The notes beneath the pieces are model-generated. The model had not been told where the DNA came from. It saw nothing but the letters and a program-made list of their open reading frames with translations, and did no database searches. A DNA stretch of 56,613 nt from Baaleninema simplex PCC 7105 (GTDB lineage Bacteria; Cyanobacteriota; Cyanobacteriia; Cyanobacteriales; Geitlerinemataceae). Positions 18,331 to 27,065 of the stretch are shown here, one piece after another; positions within the stretch are counted from its first letter, which is position 1, and every line of letters begins with the position of its first letter. A program made the position numbers and the translations under genes. Location of the stretch: the NCBI RefSeq assembly GCF_000332355.1, contig NZ_KB235959.1:179999-236611 (forward strand), in the 5' to 3' direction.

Positions 18331-18555
18331 ATGAAACAATCGTTTTTCGCTGCGTTGCTCGATCGGGAATTCAGACCGACGGCGTTGCGGGTGGCGGCGA
18401 TCGTGGGAACGTTGCTATTTGCCCTCAACCACGGTTCGGCATTACTGAAGGGAAAAATGACGCGCGATCGCTGGATTTCGGGAGTATTAACGTACTTGGT
18501 TCCCTATTCGGTCAATATTCACGGGCAATATGCCAATCGCCGCCACCACCCGTGA
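18331..18555 (+). CDS. nrtS: NrtS-like small membrane protein (nitrate/nitrite transporter family)
   Basis: A 74-residue protein with two predicted membrane segments (about 16-36, LRVAAIVGTLLFALNHGSAL, and 50-64, ISGVLTYLVPYSVNIHG). The pattern FALNHGSALLKGKMTRDRW and the C-terminal LTYLVPYSVNIHGQY match the small NrtS family, which transports nitrate and nitrite in some cyanobacteria, with two short subunits needed to form the channel. Only one such gene is seen here. No nitrate assimilation genes are adjacent, so function rests on sequence resemblance. Confidence 0.7.
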   Translation: MKQSFFAALLDREFRPTALRVAAIVGTLLFALNHGSALLKGKMTRDRWISGVLTYLVPYSVNIHGQYANRRHHP

Positions 18556-18818
18556 GATCGCTGCAACAACCGACCCAAAGAAACCGACTCGAGAATTAAT
18601 TTTTCGCGATTTTGGGAATTGCTTTCCTTCGTGCTGAAGAGTTAACCGGTCGTTATCGACGAGTCTACCGAGCTGGGAACCTGTTGCAATTTATTCGCGT
18701 CGTAGAAATGTAAATATTTGCGATCGAGACGAGTCGATCGTCCTGTCTGAAGCATCGCTGCGAAACATTGAAAATTTTGCGTGCGAGTCCGAATTTAGCT
18801 TTCACGAAGAGGACAATC

Positions 18819-19265
18819 ATGACGACAACACCGCATCGTTGCGCGATTTACCGTAACGCAATGGAACCCCTCGCGATCGAGGAAGTCCAGCGACAACTGC
18901 GCGAACTTCCGTTAGATGTGGCGGCCTCGATCGATACGAGCGAGGCGATCGCCTACGCGCTCAACCGCTTACCGCCTCTATACGCGACCACAGTTGAAGG
19001 ATGGACGTGGAACCAAGAGCGAGGACGAAACAGTCTCAGCGATCTCATTAAAATGGCAGCGAGTTGGGGAATTCGCGAAGCTCAACGCAAGCGCAAACCC
19101 TTTGTCACGCCGTTATCGAAACCGGACGACTCTGAAACGGCCCTACACGCTTTGCAGAGTTTGCTCGGACGTCCCGATCTCGGATGGAACGAAATCGTTT
19201 CCGTTCTCGAACAACGACTGCACGATCGCCGCCTTCGATCCTCGTTCGATCGCATGGCCGGATAA
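18819..19265 (+). CDS. ComFB-family protein (possible cyclic-di-GMP receptor)
   Basis: 148 residues from the ATG at 18819, which has AAGAGGAC upstream; a frame start at 18768 lacks support. The segment RNAMEPLAIEEVQRQL, LNRLPPLYATTVEGW and the following QERGRNSLSDLI is the late-competence ComFB domain. ComFB homologues in cyanobacteria have been described as c-di-GMP receptors linked to cell size or natural competence. The C-terminal 50 residues (about 100-148) are unassigned. No cyclase or phosphodiesterase is nearby, so the signalling link is from the family only. Confidence 0.75.
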   Translation: MTTTPHRCAIYRNAMEPLAIEEVQRQLRELPLDVAASIDTSEAIAYALNRLPPLYATTVEGWTWNQERGRNSLSDLIKMAASWGIREAQRKRKPFVTPLSKPDDSETALHALQSLLGRPDLGWNEIVSVLEQRLHDRRLRSSFDRMAG

Positions 19266-19331
19266 GGATAATGTGAGGAGTTGACCCGATGGGGAAATCA
19301 GAAGTCCGTCTCGAGTCTCGAGTGCGAACGC

Positions 19332-20576
19332 CTACAACCCTGAGTTTTGAAAAAATAGCAATCCCGATTGTAACAGTCCGATAATTACACCGAGTATACC
19401 GCCGAGGTTGACGATCGCCTGTAGTTCGCTTTTGACAATTCCTTCGACTGCGGCTTCTAGATTTTCAGGAGAGGTAGCGTTGACGCGATCGACAATGACG
19501 CTGTCGATGGCCAAAATGGGAATGACTTTCGCGACAATTTTTTCGAGATCCTTTTCCAGATAGCGATCGAGTACTAAGGCGAGTTCTTGACCGATCAGTT
19601 CCAAGGACGAATTGACCACCGTTGACGTTCGCAAGCGGTTGACGATCGCCTGAGCTGCATGCTCGAAATCTACTGAATCCCCCAAGCCGCGCAGCAAATC
19701 CGCGCCTTCAGTACGGATGTATTTCCGCACGCTGTCTCGCAGGGTTTTTCGCAGTTGACGAACTGTCGAAACGGGAAGGTTTTGCAGCGACAGATTTTGT
19801 AGCCATTCTTTCAGCCGCGACTGCAAATCCAAAGAGTCTATGACTTCGGCTAACTGTGCGTTTGCCTTTTCCTTTTCATCGAGACAGTAATTCCGCAGGC
19901 GAACCAGCGTATTTCGCAACCCCAACAAATGGGCGACGATCCAGTAAGTTCCACTACTTTTTTCGCGAAAATTTTCGTCGATAATAACGATATTGCGATC
20001 GGTCAAAAAATCCACGATCGCCAACCGTACCGAATTAGGAGACAGCGCCACCTGCATCAACCAATCCGCCAGTTGAGACGCTTGTTGTTCCGTCAGTTGG
20101 AACTCTAACAGCACGTCGTCGAAAATTTTATCGACTTGGCGAACTAAAAAATCGTCCCGCCGCGACCAAACCTTTAACAAACGAGGTAACGATTCCCCAA
20201 ACAGATCGTGTAGAATACCGGCAAGAATGCGGGTAGTTTTGCGATCGCTTCCGGGGGTCAGTTGTTGGCGAGCCATATCGAGCAGCCACAGGATCGCCCC
20301 CCGTATCCGTTCGATGGATAACAACCGCCGCGCTAACCCTTGCAGTTCGGCGGGCGTCAACAACGATCCCATAATCGTATCGGCCACGCGCTTGGCGAGG
20401 CGTCCCTGATTGCGAGGGATCAGCCCCGGCGTGAGGGGAACGCGATATTTTCCAATATGATAAGCCCGGTAGGGGCGGAATAACATCTTAATGGCGAGAT
20501 CGTTCGTGAAATAGCCGATGATTCCTCCCGCAACCGGCGGAACGAATAGAAACCAAAGATTTGAATTCAAGGTCAA
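19332..20576 (-). CDS. DUF445 family membrane-anchored protein
   Basis: 414 residues with a hydrophobic segment at each end: [19 protein letters not shown] at the N terminus and [19 protein letters not shown] near the C terminus. The N-terminal [17 protein letters not shown] followed by [15 protein letters not shown] is the DUF445 (YheB/SbtA-like) signature. The long middle is helical and charged, suggesting a domain held at the membrane from both ends. Function is unknown. It is the last gene of a minus-strand run behind the response regulator and menG, 77 bp after menG. Confidence 0.8.
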   Translation of the reverse strand: MTLNSNLWFLFVPPVAGGIIGYFTNDLAIKMLFRPYRAYHIGKYRVPLTPGLIPRNQGRLAKRVADTIMGSLLTPAELQGLARRLLSIERIRGAILWLLDMARQQLTPGSDRKTTRILAGILHDLFGESLPRLLKVWSRRDDFLVRQVDKIFDDVLLEFQLTEQQASQLADWLMQVALSPNSVRLAIVDFLTDRNIVIIDENFREKSSGTYWIVAHLLGLRNTLVRLRNYCLDEKEKANAQLAEVIDSLDLQSRLKEWLQNLSLQNLPVSTVRQLRKTLRDSVRKYIRTEGADLLRGLGDSVDFEHAAQAIVNRLRTSTVVNSSLELIGQELALVLDRYLEKDLEKIVAKVIPILAIDSVIVDRVNATSPENLEAAVEGIVKSELQAIVNLGGILGVIIGLLQSGLLFFQNSGL

Positions 20577-20653
20577 AACGCAAACAAGCAGCGTACAAAA
20601 AAAGACGTTCGGTGTTTTTGGTGCAACTCTGACCCGTTCGGACGCACTTCTGT

Positions 20654-21406
20654 CTATTTTACGGTTGAGTTTGACGGTCTGTGCGACAGGGAAGCTTCAG
20701 TTTTCGTAGATTTGACGGCTACGAGAACCCCCATCGTCCCCCCCGCGATCGGATAGTGAACGGCGCGATCGAACCCCGCTTGACGGGCGAGTTCGACCTG
20801 TTGGCTTCCCGTGGGAAAGCGATCGAGACTCGGTTGAATGTAAGCGTATTCGTCCGTCAATCCGAACGACTCGGCAGTGGGAACCACGAAAGTTTCGAGA
20901 TACCATTGCTGAAAGCCCAACATCGCCGTCGAAGTCGGTCGGTGCATATCCAAAATTGCCGCCGTCGCTCCCGGTTTGAGAACCCGGTACAGTTCTCGCA
21001 AGCCTCGGGGAATATCGGTTAAGTTTCGTAACCCGTATCCCATCGTTGCCGCATCGAAGGTTGCGTCTGCAAACGGTAAATTCAGAGCGTCAGCTTGCAC
21101 CCACTCCACAGACAATCCGCGATCGCGACTGCGTTGGCGGGCGATATCCAACTGCGATCGCGAAAAATCAGCCCCGACGACCCGTCCGCTCCGGCCGACC
21201 GTTTCGGCCAGTCTCAAGGCCAGATCGCCACTTCCACAGCATAAATCGAGACAAGTCTGCCCCGCACCTGCCTTAGACCAGGAAATCGCCATCTGTTTCC
21301 AAATCCGATGTAACCCCAAACTCAGGCTGTCGTTGAGTCGGTCGTAAACCGGGGCGATGCGATCGAATAAGTTTTGAATTTGCGTGGCGTCGGGGATATT
21401 GTCCAT
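20654..21406 (-). CDS. menG: Demethylphylloquinone/demethylmenaquinone methyltransferase MenG (UbiE family)
   Basis: Transfers a methyl group from S-adenosylmethionine to the naphthoquinone ring, the final methylation of phylloquinone, the photosystem I secondary acceptor in cyanobacteria. The 250-residue product has the UbiE/COQ5 signature: [24 protein letters not shown] at the start (split across residues 14-37), SAM motif [13 protein letters not shown] near residue 55, and the post-I motifs [23 protein letters not shown] and [15 protein letters not shown]. It starts 15 bp after the response regulator gene, so the two are very likely co-transcribed. The last 15 or so residues are not conserved family sequence. 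Confidence 0.9.
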   Translation of the reverse strand: MDNIPDATQIQNLFDRIAPVYDRLNDSLSLGLHRIWKQMAISWSKAGAGQTCLDLCCGSGDLALRLAETVGRSGRVVGADFSRSQLDIARQRSRDRGLSVEWVQADALNLPFADATFDAATMGYGLRNLTDIPRGLRELYRVLKPGATAAILDMHRPTSTAMLGFQQWYLETFVVPTAESFGLTDEYAYIQPSLDRFPTGSQQVELARQAGFDRAVHYPIAGGTMGVLVAVKSTKTEASLSHRPSNSTVK

Positions 21407-21421
21407 GTCTCGAGAAAAGTC

Positions 21422-22360
21422 TTAAGCAAGGTCAGCACACGTCAAGGCCAGAGCGATTTGCTGGGCGCAACGGTGAATCCATTCGATTTCCTTCTCTTGT
21501 ACGCTGTTCGGCTGCGTCCATTGCAGCGAGGCCACGGCCCGCAGTTGGCCGCGAAACGCAATCGGTAATACCAAATGCGCTTGAACGCCAGAGCTTTGAT
21601 AGGAATCGAGTCCAGATAGGTCGGGCTCGGCCGAAACGTTTGCCGACCCTTGAATTTTGCCGGTGGCGATCGCCTTCTCCACCAACGGATCGCCTGCTAG
21701 AGACAGCGCGTCAGCGTTGCCGTGACTGGCATAGCCGTCGACGAGACCACCGTTTTCAACCAGTTGCAACACGCAGGCTTCGGCTGAAAAGTTCTCCCCG
21801 AGAGCGCGAGCGATCGTCTCGAGGCAGGATGCCGCATCTTCAGATGTTTCAGCAACCTGCATCAGCGTTCCCAACACGGCCATTTGTGCGTGAGACCATT
21901 CCAACTCTTCAGTTTTCAACTTGAGGAGTTCGTAGGTATCGGCTGCCCGTTTGACCACACCTCGCAATTCGTTCGGGTCCCAAGGTTTCGTAATGTACTT
22001 GTAGACTTGTCCCGAGTTGATGGCTTCGACGAGATCTTCAATATCGGTAAAGCCCGTAAGGATAATCCGTACCGTGTTGGGAAACTGAGTAACCGTTTTA
22101 CTGAGAAACTCCGTTCCCTTCATTTCCGGCATCCGCTGGTCAGAAACAATAACCGCCACTTCTCCTTCTTTTTCTAAAATATCGAGGGCTTCGATGCCAC
22201 TTTCAGCTTTATAGACCCGAAACTCTCGTCGAAAGGTTCGATAGAGTAGGTCTAGATTGTCCGGTTCGTCATCGACGACGAGCATTTTAGGTTTCTTGGG
22301 TCGCATCGAACTCCTCAATCGATCTCTCAATTCATCAAGCTCAGACATGGTGTCGGTCAT
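21422..22360 (-). CDS. Response regulator with C-terminal GAF-like domain
   Basis: 312 residues. Positions about 24-140 are a receiver domain with MLVVDDEPDNLDLLYRTF, phospho-acceptor Asp in VIVSDQRMPEMKG, Thr in IILTGFTD and Lys in YITKPWDP, so it should be phosphorylatable. A coiled linker (YELLKLKTEELEWSH) leads to a C-terminal domain of about 150 residues resembling a GAF sensor (EACVLQLVENGGLVDG, LVLPIAFRGQLRAVASLQW). No DNA-binding or output enzyme domain is seen, so output may be by protein contact. An ATG in the same frame at 22345 is also possible. It heads the menG-DUF445 run. Confidence 0.85.
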   Translation of the reverse strand: MTDTMSELDELRDRLRSSMRPKKPKMLVVDDEPDNLDLLYRTFRREFRVYKAESGIEALDILEKEGEVAVIVSDQRMPEMKGTEFLSKTVTQFPNTVRIILTGFTDIEDLVEAINSGQVYKYITKPWDPNELRGVVKRAADTYELLKLKTEELEWSHAQMAVLGTLMQVAETSEDAASCLETIARALGENFSAEACVLQLVENGGLVDGYASHGNADALSLAGDPLVEKAIATGKIQGSANVSAEPDLSGLDSYQSSGVQAHLVLPIAFRGQLRAVASLQWTQPNSVQEKEIEWIHRCAQQIALALTCADLA

Positions 22361-22656
22361 ATTTCGCCTCCACTCGGAATAATTCTCCCTATGTTGCTAG
22401 ATTTCACTCACGACAGCCAACAACAACCATAGGGCAAGACACTTTCTACATCATACTTTCTTTCCAATTTAGGAGATGCTGGGAACCCTTGTGAAGTCAA
22501 GCGAAGAATCTTCACAGTCGTCGTGCGTCACCAGATATCTCAAGCGTCCGTAACACGAGGATAACCTAGGTACGAACGATCTGTTTTGGGTTGCTTGGAG
22601 CGAACGTCCCGACCGACAATGGTACGACAGACTGGTTAGAGAGGATACGAACACCG
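22361..22656. other. Divergent spacer upstream of the response regulator and hisA
   Basis: A 296-bp spacer between divergent genes, so it must hold both promoters. I could not identify specific -10/-35 elements or a known riboswitch. No coding potential was seen. Confidence 0.5.
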
Positions 22657-23430
22657 ATGGAAGTCATTCCCGCCATCGATTTACTAGACGGACGTTGCGT
22701 GCGCTTATATCAGGGTGACTACAACGCCGCCGAAACTTTCGGCGAAGACCCCGTGTCTATGGCGCGACAGTGGGCCGAACAAGGGGCGACGCGCCTACAC
22801 TTGGTCGATCTCGACGGTGCGAAAGCCGGGCGTCCCGTTAACGGCGAAATTGTCGCGGCGATCGTGCGATCGCTCTCGATTCCCGTGCAAATCGGCGGTG
22901 GCCTGCGCGATCGCGACAGCGTGGCGGAAGTCCTATCCTGGGGAGTCGATCGCGCGATTTTAGGAACCGTGGCTGTGGAAAATCCCGACCTCGTCCGTCA
23001 GCTTTGTGAAGAATTTCCAGGGCGCATCGCCGTCGGTATCGACGCCAGAGACGGTTGGGTCGCGACGCGGGGCTGGCTAGAAACCTCCCAAGTCAAAGCC
23101 ACGGAACTGGCGCAGACTATGGCCGACTTTGGCGTAGCGGCGATTATCTACACCGATATTCACCGCGACGGAACCCTCGAAGGTCCCAACCGCGACGCTT
23201 TACGGGAGTTAGCCGAAGCGGTTTCCGTTCCCGTTATCGCCTCGGGTGGCGTCAGTTCCGTCACCGACCTACTGGGGTTGCTGTCCCTCGAATCTCAAGG
23301 CGTCACGGGTGCGATCGTCGGACGCGCCTTGTACACCGGAGACGTTTCGCTCAAAGAAGCGGTTCGCGCTGTCGGGAACGGTCGCTGGCAGGACGTTCCG
23401 CCGGATTTGGGGTCGTCGGCGTTAGCGTAA
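22657..23430 (+). CDS. hisA: HisA, ProFAR isomerase (histidine biosynthesis)
   Basis: Catalyses the Amadori rearrangement of ProFAR to PRFAR, the fourth step of histidine biosynthesis, in the cytoplasm. The 257-residue (beta/alpha)8 protein starts at the ATG at 22657 directly with [20 protein letters not shown]. Catalytic Asp8 and Asp129 (in [10 protein letters not shown]) are present. The phosphate-binding loops IGGGLRD near residue 80 and ASGGVSS near 200 are intact, as is [13 protein letters not shown]. It stands alone, without other his genes, as is usual in cyanobacteria. The reading frame extends upstream to 22591 but without conserved sequence. Confidence 0.95.
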   Translation: MEVIPAIDLLDGRCVRLYQGDYNAAETFGEDPVSMARQWAEQGATRLHLVDLDGAKAGRPVNGEIVAAIVRSLSIPVQIGGGLRDRDSVAEVLSWGVDRAILGTVAVENPDLVRQLCEEFPGRIAVGIDARDGWVATRGWLETSQVKATELAQTMADFGVAAIIYTDIHRDGTLEGPNRDALRELAEAVSVPVIASGGVSSVTDLLGLLSLESQGVTGAIVGRALYTGDVSLKEAVRAVGNGRWQDVPPDLGSSALA

Positions 23431-23433
23431 TTT

Positions 23434-23471
23434 AGGGAACGGGGAGCAGGGAACGGGGAACGAGGAACAGG
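23434..23471. repeat. Purine-rich GGGAACGGGGA array
   Basis: GGGAACGGGGA-type repeats just downstream of hisA, the purine-strand counterpart of the pyrimidine arrays elsewhere. The following bases contain GTAGGGTGCCGTGACGC and, in inverse, TGACGCACCCTACCG near 23660, an inverted repeat common in cyanobacterial intergenic DNA. Confidence 0.6.
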
Positions 23472-23685
23472 CGTAGGGTGCCGTGACGCGCCCGGAAAAT
23501 GTTGTCGAAGTCAGGTGAATGTTGTATTACCGCGTCACGCACCGCCCCCACCGATCGCAGACAAGGATGCGTGATGCGATCGAACAATGTTGTCGAAGCA
23601 CCGACACCTCGGCGGTGCGTCAGTTTCACTTGATTTCCCACAAACGTTATCGGTTTTCCAATCTGACGCACCCTACCGATTCTCC

Positions 23686-25803
23686 TCATCTCAATTCCAA
23701 CGCTTTGTAAATCGTCACGGCCACCTCGGCGCGGGTCATGTCTTCTAAAGGGCGTAACTGGCGAGGATCGGGGTGGTTGACGACGAGACCAGCGGCGGTG
23801 GCTTGGGCGATCGCAGGAACGGCGTAGGCAGGTATGGCGGCGCGATCGCGGTAAACGGACAAGACCTCGGAAGCGACACTCTCGTTGAGGTTTAAACCGC
23901 TGACGATCGCGAGAAACGCCTGTAAGCGGGTGACGTTTTGACCGGGGCGAAACGTCCCGTTGGGAAATCCCGTCATGAAGCCCATTCGGTTGGTTTTGAC
24001 GATCGCCTCGTAACCCCAGAAATTTTGCGGTACGTCGAGAAAGACTTGGGCGTCGCGGATGAAGGGGCGATCGAAGGCTTGGGCGAGTATGGCGGCAAAT
24101 GCCGCCCGCGTGAGGGGAATATCGGGGCGAAATTGATGGTTTCCGACTCCGGCCACGATACCGCGATCGAACAAACTTTCGATGTACGGTTTGGCCCAAT
24201 GTCCCGCAATATCCACCAATCCCGTCGGCGTAACGGGTTTTTCCGGGGCGAGAGTTTTCTCGAAGGTTGCCAAAAACTCGGCAAACTCCGGTTGTGCGAT
24301 CCCGAAAACTTTCGGTAATTTTTGCTGGCGTTTCAAGACGTCCCGTACTTCTGAATTTGAAATCTCGGAAAGCTGTCTTCCCTGACGTAACGCCAACGCC
24401 GCCGCAATCCCCACCCCTTGACCGACACCGACGTTAAACTCGACGATACGTCCGGCGGAAGAGGCGTATCCTTCAAATCCCGAGGCGGGACTCACCACCG
24501 CTAAATTCGGCACGTCGCGGATTTGGGCGTGGCCGATACCGATGTTAAACAGGGGTTTGGTATGGACGCTGATACTTTGATAGCCCCGATCTAAAGCTTT
24601 TCGTCCCAATCCTTCGATGCCACCGCGCACGTCGAAATGATAGCCGAAGGTTCCCAAAGCTTCGCCAATATCGACGCCCCCTTTTAGCATTTTCGCGCCG
24701 CTGAGAGGAGAGACAACCCCGGTCACGTTTCCGGCGTGGCGGATGTAGAGTTCTGGGGCTGGGGTCACGTCCCTGGCACCGAGATATTGTTGGAACCACC
24801 GCCGCACGTTTTGGAATTCTTTTAACATGGCGGGGGTGGGTTTGGCATCGTTGCGGGCGAGGGCTTCGGCTTCTGACCCGGTGACGAAAAACAGTAGGGA
24901 ATTCCACGACAGGCGATCGTTGGAGAGAACGGCGACGTTGCCGTTGTCGAGGAGAAATCCGGTGTTTTTGAGGGAAAAGGGTTTGTTGCGGTGGCCGTGG
25001 TAGGCGATGCTGAGGGCGCGACTGCGAACGTCGATAAAGTCGCGATCGCTGTAGAGAGTCAGCCAGTTTCCGTCTTTGTCGGTGAGGCTTTGGCGAAGCC
25101 AGTTGGCGAGGCTGTCGCTCCCGCCAGAAGCGGCTTTGAACCAGTATTTGCCGATGCTGTTTCCGGGGGTGGTGAGGTGTTTGAAATAGCTGACTTCGAC
25201 TTGTTTGAGGCGGGAAATGCTGAGGCCGTGGGTTTGGAAGCAGAGGGTGACGGGAAGTTCGGCTTCGGGGAGGCCGAAGGTGGCGAAACCGGGAAGTTTT
25301 GTGACGCCTGCGGCTTGGGCGAGTTCGGCGTTGACGGTGGCGTCGATAAACTGTTGGGCGAAGTAGGTATCGCCCCGTGTCAGGTGAATGCCGGAAATGC
25401 GGTTTCCGGTTTTGAGGACGCGATCGATCTCGATGTTACTGAGGACGTAAGCCCCGACTTCTGACAGCATTCGCCGCATTGCGGCATCGGCGGCTTGGGG
25501 ATCGAGGGCAATCCAATCGACACCGGCGCGATCGAGGAATTCTCGGTAAATGCTGGGAGGATCGCCGAAGGTGTCCAGGTTGTAGCGTTGGCGGATGTCG
25601 TAGGGAATGCTGCTGCGATCGAGATAGGAAAGTTCGCCCCGGACTAAATGACCGCCGAGTCCCAAGTTGGCGTTGCTTTTGGTCATGACGAGACTGCGGG
25701 GGAACTGACCGGTTTGTCGGTGGTATTCCCGTGCGGCACTGACGAGTCCGAGAATTCCTGGCACTTCGTCTCCGAAAGCGATAAAGTCAAAGGTCTGAGA
25801 CAT
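23686..25803 (-). CDS. FAD-dependent oxidoreductase fused to three SLH domains
   Basis: 705 residues from the ATG at 25803 (MSQTFDFIAFGDE); the frame extends to 25899 but the extra 32 residues look like AT-rich leader. Residues 1-500 resemble the FAD_oxidored type: an N-terminal dinucleotide-binding strand with FGDEVPGILG and the downstream LGLGGHLVRGELSYLD, with FIDATVNAELAQAAGV and the C-terminal PASGFEGYASSAGRI. Residues about 530-705 hold three S-layer homology repeats (DIAGHWAKPYIESLFDRGIV, DVPQNFWGYEAIVK, and a third ending TRAEVAVTIYKALE). SLH domains normally bind cell-wall polymers or, in cyanobacterial porins, peptidoglycan. No signal peptide is evident with either start, so location is puzzling. 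The substrate is unknown. Confidence 0.8.
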   Translation of the reverse strand: MSQTFDFIAFGDEVPGILGLVSAAREYHRQTGQFPRSLVMTKSNANLGLGGHLVRGELSYLDRSSIPYDIRQRYNLDTFGDPPSIYREFLDRAGVDWIALDPQAADAAMRRMLSEVGAYVLSNIEIDRVLKTGNRISGIHLTRGDTYFAQQFIDATVNAELAQAAGVTKLPGFATFGLPEAELPVTLCFQTHGLSISRLKQVEVSYFKHLTTPGNSIGKYWFKAASGGSDSLANWLRQSLTDKDGNWLTLYSDRDFIDVRSRALSIAYHGHRNKPFSLKNTGFLLDNGNVAVLSNDRLSWNSLLFFVTGSEAEALARNDAKPTPAMLKEFQNVRRWFQQYLGARDVTPAPELYIRHAGNVTGVVSPLSGAKMLKGGVDIGEALGTFGYHFDVRGGIEGLGRKALDRGYQSISVHTKPLFNIGIGHAQIRDVPNLAVVSPASGFEGYASSAGRIVEFNVGVGQGVGIAAALALRQGRQLSEISNSEVRDVLKRQQKLPKVFGIAQPEFAEFLATFEKTLAPEKPVTPTGLVDIAGHWAKPYIESLFDRGIVAGVGNHQFRPDIPLTRAAFAAILAQAFDRPFIRDAQVFLDVPQNFWGYEAIVKTNRMGFMTGFPNGTFRPGQNVTRLQAFLAIVSGLNLNESVASEVLSVYRDRAAIPAYAVPAIAQATAAGLVVNHPDPRQLRPLEDMTRAEVAVTIYKALELR

Positions 25804-26153
25804 CGAACGAGTTGAATGAAGTGATTTTAAGGAATGGATGGGGGCGATCGTACGTTCAAAATTATATCGTATTAATTTTTTTGAGTTTACAAATTTCACT
25901 CTATTTTGAGAAAAAATACTTCGTTTTTTAATTTACAAAATTTAATTTTTAGCTAAATTTTTAAATTAAACACCTTTTAAAATTTAAGTAAATTAAACAT
26001 CGCTCAATCAGTTCTTGCAAAGTGACAAATCCAAAAACAAGAAACTGTCGCGTCGGATAATTGAATGCCAATTTAGTCCCGCGCCTAGCTGATGTTAACT
26101 ACATCAAAAGGTGGAAATTTTCCACCTTAAAAAAAATGAAAAATTCAGAAAAT
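25804..26153. other. AT-rich spacer with a hairpin near the cupin gene
   Basis: A 350-bp spacer, strongly AT-rich from about 25860 to 26000 (long A/T runs). It must contain the promoter of the oxidoreductase gene. Apart from the palindrome at 26108-26128 I see no gene or RNA. Confidence 0.6.
26108..26128 (-). terminator. Palindrome downstream of the cupin gene, possible terminator
   Basis: AAGGTGGAAATTTTCCACCTT is a near-perfect palindrome 26 bp past the cupin stop. On the minus strand it is followed by TTGATG, a weak U-tract; on the plus strand by a run of A. It could act as a terminator for the cupin transcript. Confidence 0.5.
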
Positions 26154-26486
26154 TCACTTACGAAAGTACTTAAAATTTCCATGAATTGCTAACCAAATAC
26201 AAGGCGGATCGACGCTAGTATAGTCAACACGATGTTTCGTCCGAGCGGGAATTAACAAATAATCCCCACGTTTCAACTTGACTTGAGACCCGTCTTCGTA
26301 AGAAACGATCGCCTTTCCCTGTAACAACACCACCCATTCATCGCGGTTTTGGTCGTACCACTGACCGGGTGGCGTCGTTTGTCCGGTGGAGACAATACGT
26401 TCGATGAGGGTATCGTTTCCCGTCACGAGGGGTTCGAGGAGTTCGCTGTCGGGGAGTTCCGAGGGGAGGTTGAAGATATTCGACAT
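26154..26486 (-). CDS. Cupin-domain protein
   Basis: 110 residues from the ATG at 26486. The single conserved beta-barrel has motif 1-like WYDQNRDEWVVLLQGKAIV and motif 2-like LKRGDYLLIPARTKHRVDY, with a His pair and acidic residues in metal-ligand positions (the final PARTKHRV is typical). Cupins of this size include metal-dependent dioxygenases and small ligand-binding proteins; substrate is not deducible. The gene is divergent from the GNAT gene, whose start is 50 bp away. A longer start at 26555 would overlap the GNAT start and is less likely. Confidence 0.75.
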   Translation of the reverse strand: MSNIFNLPSELPDSELLEPLVTGNDTLIERIVSTGQTTPPGQWYDQNRDEWVVLLQGKAIVSYEDGSQVKLKRGDYLLIPARTKHRVDYTSVDPPCIWLAIHGNFKYFRK

Positions 26487-26536
26487 GACACCGCGATCGA
26501 TACTACGATCGCACGCAATAGCAGTTTTCCGAAACG

Positions 26537-27025
26537 ATGGCTTTTCCCCCAGCATCCAATCTACGACGCGCCAGGCCAGAGGATTTACCCACTGTTCGCG
26601 GCTTGGTGTTGCGATCGCTCCTCGACCCGACTCAACTGCGATGGTCGCAGTTTTGGGTTTTAGAACACCAGAACCAGATTATCGCCTGCGGTCAGTTGCG
26701 GGAGTTCGACGGCGTTCAAGAATTGGGAAGTTTGGTCGTCTCGCGGCGTTGGCGACAGCGGGGAATCGGAACGGCCATGGCGCAACATCTTATCGAAGAA
26801 GCGACGAAACCCTTGTATCTCGACTGTTTGGGAACACAACTTCGAGGGTTTTACGAAACCCTGGGATTTGTGGAATTGAAACCGTCAGAGATTCCGCCTC
26901 AGCTACAGACGCGATATGGAGTTTTGGGACTGTTGAAAACGGTGGTGCGGCTTCCGTTGTTTTTTATGGAATATCGATCGCACGGGTGTATCTCAATGGA
27001 TGTAAAAACACGAAGCTCTGGGTAG
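26537..27025 (+). CDS. GNAT-family N-acetyltransferase with repeat-derived C terminus
   Basis: 162 residues. The GNAT fold is shown by LRRARPEDLPTVRGLVLRSL at the start, a beta4 strand with LGSLVVSRRWRQRGIGTAMA carrying the acetyl-CoA pyrophosphate loop (RQRGIG), and FYETLGFVELKPSEIP near residue 110. The family usually ends shortly after the final FFMEYR. Here the last 14 residues (from HGCISM) are encoded by the left end of a MITE-like repeat beginning at 26984. The enzyme is probably intact with an added tail. Acceptor substrate unknown. Confidence 0.75.
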   Translation: MAFPPASNLRRARPEDLPTVRGLVLRSLLDPTQLRWSQFWVLEHQNQIIACGQLREFDGVQELGSLVVSRRWRQRGIGTAMAQHLIEEATKPLYLDCLGTQLRGFYETLGFVELKPSEIPPQLQTRYGVLGLLKTVVRLPLFFMEYRSHGCISMDVKTRSSG

Positions 27026-27065
27026 GTTGGGTTTCACTCCGTTCCCTCCAACAGCCGCTCGGAAA

